Source: Ignavibacteria bacterium
GTDB lineage: Bacteria; Bacteroidota; Ignavibacteria; Ignavibacteriales; Melioribacteraceae
DNA: 6,089 nt
Assembly: GCA_027347545.1 (NCBI GenBank)
Contig: DAIEQT010000072.1
Span: forward strand, 1-6,089
Reading direction: 5' to 3'
Shown one piece after another: positions 1 to 6,089 of the stretch. The notes under the pieces were generated by a model. That model was not told where the DNA came from. It was given only the letters and a program-made list of their open reading frames with translations, and ran no database searches. The position numbers were made by a program, and so were the translations under genes. Numbering within the stretch: position 1 is the first letter of the stretch; each line of letters begins with the position of its first letter.

Positions 1-334
1 CGCCAGAGCCGCTTGCAGTAGAGTCACCGGTTTGAATCATAAAATTCTTAACAACACGATGAAAAGTTAGCTTATTATAATATCCTTGCAGAGTAAGCCC
101 AATAAAATTTGTAACAGCTTTTGGTGTTTCCCTTGGATAAAGCTCAAACTCAATAGCACCATGATTAGTATTGATAATAGCAACTAGCTGCTCTCTATCT
201 TTTAATTGAATCACTTCTTCAATCTTTCTCCCGTTCTTGATTTCATTTTCAATATTAACGGAAGTGTACTGCTTTCCACATGAAGCCATAGCCACTGCTA
301 ATATTACTAAGGAGAGAAGTTTATAGATGTTCAT
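1..334 (-). CDS. Cyclophilin-type peptidyl-prolyl cis-trans isomerase, probable lipoprotein (3' end outside window)
   Basis: This is the N-terminal 111 codons of a cyclophilin-family prolyl isomerase, which speeds cis-trans rotation at proline bonds during protein folding. Residues 1-18 form a hydrophobic signal sequence ending AMAS before Cys19, which resembles a lipobox (Met at -3 is not ideal), so a lipid-anchored envelope protein is likely. A linker of about 35 residues follows. The cyclophilin fold then begins near residue 52 with NTNHGAIEFELYPRETPKAV. The hallmark FHRVVKNFMIQTGD lies at 91-104, with Phe91 and catalytic-type Arg93. The second half of the domain is off the left edge, so intactness cannot be judged. 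The ATG at 334 is preceded at 5 nt by TAGGAG, and it lies 8 bp after the uppP stop, so co-transcription with uppP is expected. The family call is firm; the lipoprotein call is likely. Confidence 0.9.
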   Translation of the reverse strand, partial: MNIYKLLSLVILAVAMASCGKQYTSVNIENEIKNGRKIEEVIQLKDREQLVAIINTNHGAIEFELYPRETPKAVTNFIGLTLQGYYNKLTFHRVVKNFMIQTGDSTASGSG

Positions 335-339
335 TAAAA

Positions 340-345
340 CTCCTA
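340..345 (-). promoter_or_regulatory. Ribosome binding site of the PPIase gene, fused to the uppP stop codon
   Basis: The minus strand reads TAGGAG, then TTTTA, then ATG. The TAG is the uppP stop codon and also forms the start of the Shine-Dalgarno-like TAGGAG. A ribosome ending uppP therefore stops on the PPIase initiation site, which favours coupled translation. This supports the ATG at 334 as the start. Confidence 0.7.
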
Positions 346-1191
346 TTTGTTTAGAATACCGGCAACTAAGAAAATGATAATTGCTACCCCTACAATAATT
401 CTATAAACAATAAACACGAACATGGATTTAGTTTTCAGATACTTCAACAAAAACTCGATTGAAAGATATCCCACAATGCCGGAAACTATAGTGGCAATTA
501 TTAGATCAACAAAACCGGTTTTGTCAATATACTTTGTGGCCTGATAAAACTGCAACAATCCGCTTGCTGCAACTGCTGGAATGCTCATTAAAAATGAAAA
601 GCGGGCAGCAGTCTCTCTGTTAAAACCTAAGAATAGCCCGGCTGTAATTGTAGTACCGGAACGTGAAGAGCCAGGTATTAACGCAAATGCCTGTGCAACT
701 CCAATGATTAGCGCATCACGCCAATTTAGATCATCACTCTTACGATTGAGCTTGGCTATTTTTTCAGCAAAAGCTAAGATGATTGCGAGTACAATTAAAC
801 TTGCGGAAATTACATAAAGATTCTTTGTAAATATCCCTTCAATGATATCTTTGAATCCAAGTCCAATTACCACGACCGGTATTGTAGCAATTACTAAATA
901 CCATCCCATTTTAGAGTGTAGTGTTTGTTGGCTAAACTTAACGTGGTTAAACCAATTATCTTTCAAAAAATCGCGAATGATAGAGATAATATCGCGCCAA
1001 AAATATGCGAACACAGCAAGCAAAGTTCCGAGTTGAATGACCGCAATAAATGAAGTCCACTGTTGCGGATTCTGGTCAGAAATCAGATTCATTAGTTTCC
1101 CTGCTACAGTCAAATGCCCGGTGCTGCTAATAGGAAGAAACTCTGTTAAACCTTGGATAATCCCTAAAACAATTGCTTCTATAAAATTCAA
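343..1191 (-). CDS. uppP: Undecaprenyl-diphosphate phosphatase UppP (BacA family)
   Basis: This integral inner-membrane enzyme removes a phosphate from undecaprenyl diphosphate to regenerate the undecaprenyl phosphate carrier used for peptidoglycan and other surface glycans; the family is linked to bacitracin resistance. At 282 residues it is close to the E. coli protein (273). Both family signatures are intact. The first, QGLTEFLPISSTGH at 13-26, contains the (E/Q)xxxE motif as Gln13-Glu17, plus His26. The second, PGSSRSGTT at 173-181, contains Arg177. The rest is mostly hydrophobic helices, consistent with a polytopic protein. The start is TTG: the first in-frame ATG is codon 34, after the first signature. 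TAGGAG sits 6 nt upstream of the TTG. The gene begins 9 bp after the barrel-protein stop and ends 8 bp before the PPIase gene. No key residue appears to be missing. Confidence 0.97.
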   Translation of the reverse strand: MNFIEAIVLGIIQGLTEFLPISSTGHLTVAGKLMNLISDQNPQQWTSFIAVIQLGTLLAVFAYFWRDIISIIRDFLKDNWFNHVKFSQQTLHSKMGWYLVIATIPVVVIGLGFKDIIEGIFTKNLYVISASLIVLAIILAFAEKIAKLNRKSDDLNWRDALIIGVAQAFALIPGSSRSGTTITAGLFLGFNRETAARFSFLMSIPAVAASGLLQFYQATKYIDKTGFVDLIIATIVSGIVGYLSIEFLLKYLKTKSMFVFIVYRIIVGVAIIIFLVAGILNK

Positions 1192-1197
1192 TATAAA

Positions 1198-1203
1198 CTC
1201 CTA
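1198..1203 (-). promoter_or_regulatory. Ribosome binding site of uppP, fused to the upstream stop codon
   Basis: The minus strand reads TAGGAG, then TTTATA, then the TTG start of uppP. The TAG is the stop codon of the barrel-protein gene. The arrangement is almost the same as at the uppP/PPIase junction and is the main sequence support for choosing the TTG start. Coupled translation is inferred. Confidence 0.7.
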
Positions 1204-1833
1204 AAAAGTAAAAGTTATGCCCAAATAAATGCCGAATGAAATTGAATTAAGATTGAGTTTATCCCCTGTTGATCTATTTATAATATTTTGTGAACCGTTC
1301 GCAACGTCTCCGGTTGAATCATATCTAAAATTTCCGCCAATAAGAGCATAGAAATGATTTGCTAGCATTGTATTACCTTCAGCTTTAAGGACTAAACCGA
1401 AACCGCTTGCTGAATATTTTGTTTCGGTAAAAATTCTTTCGCTGAGAGAAACTGCACGGTAGCCAACCCCGCCGCCAAGTTTAAATTGATAACCAACACC
1501 GGGAATTATATAATAAGCTATCAGCGATGGACGGTGGAGGCTGTAGGAAATTTCATACGTACTGCCATTGGTGTTGTAAGAATCAATCTGCAAATTGTAT
1601 TCAGCACCCAATGCAAAATTTTCAGAAAATTTATAGTCTGCCTCTGCACTAAAAGCTACCGCACTCTTAAAGGAAGATATTTGGTTGTTAGCGCTGCTAA
1701 AATTCATATTAATGTAATCTCTGAATGTAGGCATAGATTTGAAATCCAACCCCATAGACGCACTTACATCCCATTGCGCAAACACACTTGAAGCAGCAAA
1801 TAATGTTAAAAGAACTAAGGTATATTTTCTCAT
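1201..1833 (-). CDS. Small outer-membrane beta-barrel protein of unknown function
   Basis: A 210-residue secreted protein. Residues 1-19 are a signal peptide (charged MRK, hydrophobic core, cleavage likely after SVFA before Gln20). The mature part alternates polar and hydrophobic/aromatic residues in stretches such as SAVAFSAEADYKF (57-69), NFALGAEYNLQI (72-83), GVGYQFKLGGGVGYRAV (112-128), FGLVLKAEGN (145-154), HFYALIGGNFRYD (160-172) and ISFGIYLGITFTF (198-210). It ends in phenylalanine, as outer-membrane barrels recognised by the Bam machinery usually do. Size and strand count fit a barrel of about eight strands. I do not recognise a specific subfamily, and no enzymatic motif is visible, so substrate or role is unknown. 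Its ATG overlaps the stop of the flippase-like gene as ATGA, and its stop forms the uppP ribosome binding site, so it is embedded in the operon. A periplasmic or structural beta protein is less likely. Confidence 0.85.
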   Translation of the reverse strand: MRKYTLVLLTLFAASSVFAQWDVSASMGLDFKSMPTFRDYINMNFSSANNQISSFKSAVAFSAEADYKFSENFALGAEYNLQIDSYNTNGSTYEISYSLHRPSLIAYYIIPGVGYQFKLGGGVGYRAVSLSERIFTETKYSASGFGLVLKAEGNTMLANHFYALIGGNFRYDSTGDVANGSQNIINRSTGDKLNLNSISFGIYLGITFTF

Positions 1834-2900
1834 TTAGAATCCGGATTTGATTTTAGAACAGAAAGGAATGTTTCCTTTGGCAAGCCTTGCTTTGCTCTTT
1901 GCCAGTTAAGGTAAAATAAAATTAAAAATGTTGATGCGATAAAAGCTACATAACCAATAAAATGAGTAAGTATAGCATAAGCGCCGCTGCTTTCACTATC
2001 GAAACCATATACTTTGGTTAACACAAAAATTGCAAGGACGTGGTATGAGCCCAACCCGCCGGGGGTTGGAATAAGCGCCCCGAAAGAGCTTATCGTCATC
2101 ACAATCCATGCTGAGGTAAAGTTTATTTCAGCCGCATCATGCATATCCAACATGAAAAATCCTACGTAAGTATTAAGTGCGTACAAAAGCATAATTACTA
2201 GAGACCAGATAATTATTCCGGCTATATGCCCTAAACTTTTTATACTGGAAAATCCTTCAACCAGTGTATCGAAAAGTGATTTCAGCTTTTCTGATAATTT
2301 TAAGCTAATCTTTGCAGACAAAGAAACAATTATTGAGGCAAATCTATTTTGAAACCGGACAAGTAAAAGGACAAAAATTACAGCAACGAAAATCAAACTG
2401 AAGCCGGTTACAAGCAAAGTTTTAAGCCAGGGTATTTCTTCATACAAGTTACCGGAATAAATTGATGCACTTACTAAGGATGCAAACGCAAAAAATGTCA
2501 CATCAATAATTCTCTCAACTACAATTGTACCAAGCACAGTTGTTCTTGAAATATTTTCCCATCTGCCTAAAAAAAGCGCACGGTAAACTTCGCCCAGACG
2601 TGGGATTACACAGCTAACTCCGTAGCTAACCATCACAGAACCAAAAAGATGATTCTTAGATACATCCGGTTTTACCGAATCGAGCATGTACCGCCAGCGT
2701 AATGCACGAGCGTAATGAGATGCAAAGAATACTATTAGATACAAAACAACAGCGAAGAGTGAGGTTTTACTTATGATTGAAAATGATCGGCTTAAATCAA
2801 CCTTTTGAAATGCGATAAAAAGGAAGAGCAACGAAATTGCAACTGTTGCCAACACTCCCAAAACTTTGGCAGAGCTTTTATTTGATTTAGAGGAGGTCAA
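1830..2900 (-). CDS. Flippase-like integral membrane protein (lysylphosphatidylglycerol synthase TM-region family, formerly UPF0104)
   Basis: A polytopic inner-membrane protein of 356 residues. Recognisable family motifs, in order, are RALRWRYML (65-73), VIPRLGEVYRALFLGRW (98-114) followed by VVERIIDV (127-134), and IPTPGGLGSYH (277-287), close to the usual P-x-PGGLG signature. Hydrophobic helices lie near 13-31, 46-62, 130-147, 160-182, 224-250, 262-278 and 310-331. The family shares its membrane region with MprF, which flips lysyl-phosphatidylglycerol, but this protein lacks the cytoplasmic aminoacyl-transferase domain. Lipid translocation is therefore only a hypothesis and the substrate is unknown. 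The assigned TTG start overlaps the lolA end by 14 bp, with AAGGGGA about 9-10 nt upstream. Other TTG/GTG codons occur at residues 14-17, so the exact start is uncertain. The 3' end overlaps the barrel gene as ATGA. Confidence 0.9.
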   Translation of the reverse strand: MTSSKSNKSSAKVLGVLATVAISLLFLFIAFQKVDLSRSFSIISKTSLFAVVLYLIVFFASHYARALRWRYMLDSVKPDVSKNHLFGSVMVSYGVSCVIPRLGEVYRALFLGRWENISRTTVLGTIVVERIIDVTFFAFASLVSASIYSGNLYEEIPWLKTLLVTGFSLIFVAVIFVLLLVRFQNRFASIIVSLSAKISLKLSEKLKSLFDTLVEGFSSIKSLGHIAGIIIWSLVIMLLYALNTYVGFFMLDMHDAAEINFTSAWIVMTISSFGALIPTPGGLGSYHVLAIFVLTKVYGFDSESSGAYAILTHFIGYVAFIASTFLILFYLNWQRAKQGLPKETFLSVLKSNPDSK

Positions 2901-3507
2901 TAACTTTCGTCCCCTTGGGAGCGTTAAAAGTGAAAATTTGATCGGCTAAATCCTGGTTAACTTTTATATCGTTAAAGGTGAAGGAATACTTCATGTCACC
3001 TATATCAACCAATTCCATTTTGGAAATGAGGTTTTCAACATTCTTCCAGATTCTAACCAACTTAAACTGCAAGTCATTATCCTTTGGTACAAGCTCAAGG
3101 ATATAATCATTGGAAGTTCCGTTTGCATCTTTTACCATCTTAGCTTTGCACAAAGGCGGGTAGTCGAAAACAAATTTTTCAAGTGAGAATGAGGTTGGAT
3201 CATCACTTAAGTAACTGACTACAACACGGTTAAATTTTCTGTCATAATTCCAAATAGTTTCCCCATTAGAGACAATCATCTGGTTCTTTAAATCAACAAC
3301 AAACTTATTTTTTCGCTTATATGTAAACTTTCCCGCAGTTTTCCCTTGTTCGCTTCCTGATGTGTTAAAAAAGCTTTGAGAAAAATTGGCGGTAAAATTC
3401 CCTATGGAATTAAACTTGTTCTGAATTTTCTTTATTGTCTCGTTAGCAGACTGAGCGTTAATCAAAACAATAGAAAGAAAAAATATGGCTGCTACTCTGG
3501 CTTTCAT
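2887..3507 (-). CDS. lolA: LolA-family periplasmic outer-membrane lipoprotein carrier protein
   Basis: A secreted 206-residue protein. Residues 1-18 form a signal peptide with likely cleavage after LINA. LolA carries lipoproteins released by the inner-membrane LolCDE complex across the periplasm in a hydrophobic cavity formed by an open beta-barrel. Visible family features are the N-terminal helix and FTANFSQSF (38-46), the beta strands GKFTYKRKNKFVVDL (59-73), the conserved turn SNGETIWNYDRKFNRVVV (80-97), and a C-terminal FTFNAPKGTKVIDL (192-205) that matches the family end. Length is normal for LolA. Its ATG overlaps the ftsK stop as ATGA. The ftsK-lolA order is also found in proteobacteria such as E. 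coli, which supports the call. No LolB gene is in the window. A related LolA-like protein with another lipid cargo cannot be excluded. Confidence 0.92.
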   Translation of the reverse strand: MKARVAAIFFLSIVLINAQSANETIKKIQNKFNSIGNFTANFSQSFFNTSGSEQGKTAGKFTYKRKNKFVVDLKNQMIVSNGETIWNYDRKFNRVVVSYLSDDPTSFSLEKFVFDYPPLCKAKMVKDANGTSNDYILELVPKDNDLQFKLVRIWKNVENLISKMELVDIGDMKYSFTFNDIKVNQDLADQIFTFNAPKGTKVIDLL

Positions 3508-5987
3508 ATTGATCTCAAAATAGTTTCGAGTTGTTCTTCACTTTCTACAATTACTTCGCGCGCTTTGCTGCCTTCAGAAGGACCAACAATACCGGCTTGT
3601 TCAAGCTGATCAACAATACGAGCCGCGCGTGAGTAACCAAGTTTTAATCTTCTTTGAAGCAAAGATACAGAACCTTGCTGATGACGAACAACTGTTCTTG
3701 CGGCTTCTTCAAACATCGGATCTAAATCCGCCAAAAAATCGCCCATTGCTTCTTTCTTCTTTTCATAAAGTGAAGGTAAGAAGTAGCGTTTGGAATAACC
3801 CTTCTGAACGTAAATGAAATTTGTAATCTTTTCAACTTCATCCGTAGAGATAAATGCGTTTTGAATACGAATTGGTTTTGGTAAACCGGGCGGTAGAAAC
3901 AGCATATCGCCGGCACCCAATAATTGCTCTGCGCCGTTCATATCTAAAATTGTTCTCGAATCAATTTTGGAAGCAACCTGGTAAGCGCCTCTTGCGCTGA
4001 AGTTAGCTTTTATTACACCGGTAATTACATTTACCGATGGGCGCTGTGTTGCGAGAATTAAGTGTATTCCAACAGCACGAGCTAATTGCGCTAAGCGCGC
4101 GATTGGTTCTTCCACTTCTTTACCGGAAGTAATCATCAAATCAGCCAACTCATCAATCACCACTACAATGTAAGGCATCTTGTGATGCTTCATTTCATCG
4201 GTGTCCTTCAAGCGAGTTTTAGGATTTGCCATCTTTGTGTTGTAATCAACAATATTTCTAACACCGGCTTTTGCAAGCTTATCGTAACGTTTCTCCATTT
4301 CATACTCAACAGCTTTTAATACAAGTAAAGCATACTGAGGATTTGTAATAATCTCTTCTTCCAAATCGGGAGAGATAGCCAAAAAATGCTTGTTAAGTTT
4401 TTTATAGAAAGAGAGTTCAATCTTTTTCGGATCAACAATAACAAACTTTACATCGGAAGGATGCTTCGCATAGATCAAACTGCAGAGCACCATGTTAATA
4501 CCAACACTTTTACCGGAACCGGTTGCACCGGCAATAAGCATGTGAGGCATTTTCGCAAGGTCAGTTATATAAACGTCGCCGGAAATAGTTTTACCAAACG
4601 CCAACGGTAATTCTGCTTTAGAATCTTTTAGTTTGGATAAAACAGAACGGGCGCGAACCATTATCGCTTTAGCGTTTGGAATTTCTACGCCAATAGCGCT
4701 CTTGCCCGGAATTGGCGCAATGATACGAATTCCGCGGGCAGCAAGCGCGAGAGCTATATCATGCTCAAGCGAAACTATTCTGCTGATTTTAACTCCCGGC
4801 GCGGGAACAATTTCATACAATGTTACAACTGGTCCGGGCGTAACAGTAATATCTTCAATCTGAATATCAAAGAGAGCTAACTTTTCTTTTAGAAGTTCAG
4901 CATTGCGTTTTAATTCGCTTTCAGCAACAACAGCTTCTTCACCTTCTGGCTGAGAAAGCAGATCCAACTTTGGGTATTTGTAATCTATAGCTTCTTCCCA
5001 TTGATTAGGAAGAGTAGCTTCTTCTGCTTTATCAATTACCGGGTCAGAGCCATCATCTTTTGGTTGAGCTTTTTTCAACTCAATTTTTTTCTTTGGCGTT
5101 TCGACCGGTTTATCAAGCTCTGCATCAACAATTTTTTCCGGTTGATCTTTCTTCACAATAGTAATTTTTGTTTCCGGTTCAACGGGAATTTCTGCCGACG
5201 CTAACTCATCATCAGCTTTTCCTTTGAAAAGTTTTTTCAACTTCCCTTCTTCACGTAGATTCTTGATCTTGTCTAAATTTTCATCAGTCTTAGGAACAAC
5301 TTTTTCTTCAACTTCTTCACTTTCTTCATCGTCTTTCATTAAACGTTTCAAAAATTCTAATATCGAGCCAAACTTGAAATCGAATGCAACAATTAAGGTG
5401 ATTAAGATTGCAGTGGAAAGAACAATTATACTTCCCAATCCGCCAAGCAATCTTCCAATTACAGTTCCAAGGAAAAATCCAATCTTGCCGGATAGCTCGT
5501 ACACATCCATAAACAAAGCAATTTCCGGTGTTGATTGAAGCATTCCAAAGAAGGTTGTGATTAGCATTGATATGATTATTAAGAAGTTGGAGACATACAA
5601 CGGAACTCTATACGCTTTTTCTTTCTTTAGAATAGTATAACCCCAAATAAACATGATAACCGGAAAAACAAGCGAGAAGTAACCGATTGTTGAAGTAACA
5701 AAGAAATAAGAGACATAGGCACCGAAAATTCCAAGCCAATTATGAATTGTAGCAACTTTTTCTTGTAATTGTACGTCGCCGCTGAAGACTCTACCAAACA
5801 AATCCAAAAATTTATATGATAAAAATGCTTCATCAGAGCGCGAGAAAGAAAGTATACTGAGAAATATCAGCAAGGCAAAAACGATCAGAAGAATCCCGAG
5901 AATTTTAGTTTTCTTCTCAGGAGAGATTACAAAGAAATTTTCTCCGATAGCCGGAGTTGGTTCTTTTGGTTTAACTTTTTTCGCCAT
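3504..5987 (-). CDS. ftsK: DNA translocase FtsK (SpoIIIE family)
   Basis: A septum-located, ATP-driven DNA pump that moves chromosome termini into daughter cells and normally activates XerCD recombination at dif. At 827 residues it is typical of FtsK proteins with a short linker. The N-terminal membrane domain has about four or five hydrophobic segments near 28-48, 83-118, 129-150 and 168-202. A charged linker rich in Glu, Asp and Lys spans about 215-335. The motor follows: Walker A GATGSGKS (487-494), Walker B IVVVIDEL (607-614, Asp612-Glu613), ATQRPSVNVITG (646-657) and SKIDSRTILDMNGAEQLLG (673-691). The C-terminal winged-helix gamma domain (about 757-827) includes SLLQRRLKLGYSRAARIVDQ and GIVGPSEGSKAREVIV, the part that reads polar DNA signals. 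No truncation is visible. The ATG has only a weak TTGAAAG just upstream and lies inside the preceding reading frame, so translation is probably coupled. The ftsK stop overlaps the lolA start. Confidence 0.98.
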   Translation of the reverse strand: MAKKVKPKEPTPAIGENFFVISPEKKTKILGILLIVFALLIFLSILSFSRSDEAFLSYKFLDLFGRVFSGDVQLQEKVATIHNWLGIFGAYVSYFFVTSTIGYFSLVFPVIMFIWGYTILKKEKAYRVPLYVSNFLIIISMLITTFFGMLQSTPEIALFMDVYELSGKIGFFLGTVIGRLLGGLGSIIVLSTAILITLIVAFDFKFGSILEFLKRLMKDDEESEEVEEKVVPKTDENLDKIKNLREEGKLKKLFKGKADDELASAEIPVEPETKITIVKKDQPEKIVDAELDKPVETPKKKIELKKAQPKDDGSDPVIDKAEEATLPNQWEEAIDYKYPKLDLLSQPEGEEAVVAESELKRNAELLKEKLALFDIQIEDITVTPGPVVTLYEIVPAPGVKISRIVSLEHDIALALAARGIRIIAPIPGKSAIGVEIPNAKAIMVRARSVLSKLKDSKAELPLAFGKTISGDVYITDLAKMPHMLIAGATGSGKSVGINMVLCSLIYAKHPSDVKFVIVDPKKIELSFYKKLNKHFLAISPDLEEEIITNPQYALLVLKAVEYEMEKRYDKLAKAGVRNIVDYNTKMANPKTRLKDTDEMKHHKMPYIVVVIDELADLMITSGKEVEEPIARLAQLARAVGIHLILATQRPSVNVITGVIKANFSARGAYQVASKIDSRTILDMNGAEQLLGAGDMLFLPPGLPKPIRIQNAFISTDEVEKITNFIYVQKGYSKRYFLPSLYEKKKEAMGDFLADLDPMFEEAARTVVRHQQGSVSLLQRRLKLGYSRAARIVDQLEQAGIVGPSEGSKAREVIVESEEQLETILRSI

Positions 5988-6089
5988 CTTTCAAAGCTAT
6001 AGTTTCAGAATGAATCCCCGGTACATCAAGTTTTTTAAGGGAGCCGGAAATAAAGTAAGGAATTACTTCCGTTATTCCATACTCTGAAC
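5971..6089 (-). CDS. C-terminal end of an unidentified gene upstream of ftsK (5' end outside window)
   Basis: Of the three minus-strand frames entering from the right edge, only this one stays open up to ftsK. It gives 38 residues beginning SEYGITEVIPYFISGSLKK and ending IALKDGEKS before a TAA. The other two frames hit stop codons within 18 codons of the edge. The stop lies 17 bp inside ftsK, an overlap consistent with the other tight junctions here. The fragment is too short for me to name a family; it has no membrane segment or obvious motif. It is short enough that chance openness is possible, but the absence of any promoter-like or terminator-like sequence before ftsK favours a real upstream gene. 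Confidence 0.6.
   Translation of the reverse strand, partial: SEYGITEVIPYFISGSLKKLDVPGIHSETIALKDGEKS

Noticed and set aside
66..90. AT-rich TATAAT-like sequence on the plus strand
   Set aside because: It falls inside the conserved coding part of the cyclophilin gene with no plus-strand gene downstream; chance match in AT-rich coding DNA.
1486..1791. 101-codon plus-strand open frame
   Set aside because: Antisense to the barrel protein gene, whose signal peptide and strand pattern are coherent. The antisense product shows no domain features.
2891..2896. Perfect AGGAGG on the plus strand, looking like a strong Shine-Dalgarno
   Set aside because: No ATG, GTG or TTG follows at a suitable distance, and no plus-strand gene begins here. 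It is the complement of the lolA/flippase-like junction.
1830..2900. Reading the membrane protein as a full MprF lysyl-phosphatidylglycerol synthase
   Set aside because: At 356 residues it contains only the membrane region; the aminoacyl-transferase domain is absent and the next gene is a barrel protein.
3722..3916. 64-codon minus-strand open frame in another frame of ftsK
   Set aside because: It overlaps conserved FtsK motor codons and has no recognisable features; a frame shadow, not evidence of a frameshift, since the main frame is intact throughout.
5224..5538. 104-codon plus-strand open frame, rich in Ser and Phe
   Set aside because: It lies wholly inside ftsK on the opposite strand; its composition is the antisense of the Glu/Lys-rich linker. 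No ribosome binding site or recognisable motif.

Overview
The window is a solid run of genes, all on the minus strand, with almost no non-coding DNA. In transcription order (right to left) it holds: the last codons of an unidentified gene; ftsK (DNA translocase); a lolA-family lipoprotein carrier; a multi-pass flippase-like membrane protein (lysylphosphatidylglycerol synthase TM-region family); a small outer-membrane beta-barrel protein; uppP (undecaprenyl-diphosphate phosphatase); and the first 111 codons of a cyclophilin-type peptidyl-prolyl isomerase lipoprotein, cut by the left edge.

The base composition is AT-rich. LolA plus a beta-barrel protein ending in phenylalanine indicate a diderm (Gram-negative-type) bacterium. 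The FtsK and flippase-like sequences, the cyclophilin lipoprotein and the use of TTG starts would suit the Bacteroidota/Chlorobiota/Ignavibacteriota group. This placement is an inference from protein style; no rRNA or other marker is present.

The layout looks like one operon. Four junctions are overlaps: 17 bp into ftsK, ATGA at ftsK/lolA, 14 bp at lolA/flippase-like, and ATGA at flippase-like/barrel. The last two junctions have gaps of 9 and 8 bp, and in both the ribosome binding site TAGGAG is built from the upstream stop codon. I see no terminator, promoter, RNA gene, repeat array, mobile element or CRISPR. No stretch over 300 bases lacks a gene.

The genes share an envelope theme: chromosome segregation at the septum (FtsK), lipoprotein transport through the periplasm (LolA), a probable lipid-handling inner-membrane protein, an outer-membrane barrel, recycling of the undecaprenyl carrier for peptidoglycan and other glycans (UppP), and envelope protein folding (PPIase). 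The ftsK-lolA pairing is also known from other diderm bacteria. I found no convincing sign of a new defence, mobile or regulatory system. The most open points are the roles of the flippase-like protein and the barrel protein next to uppP, and the identity of the gene entering from the right.
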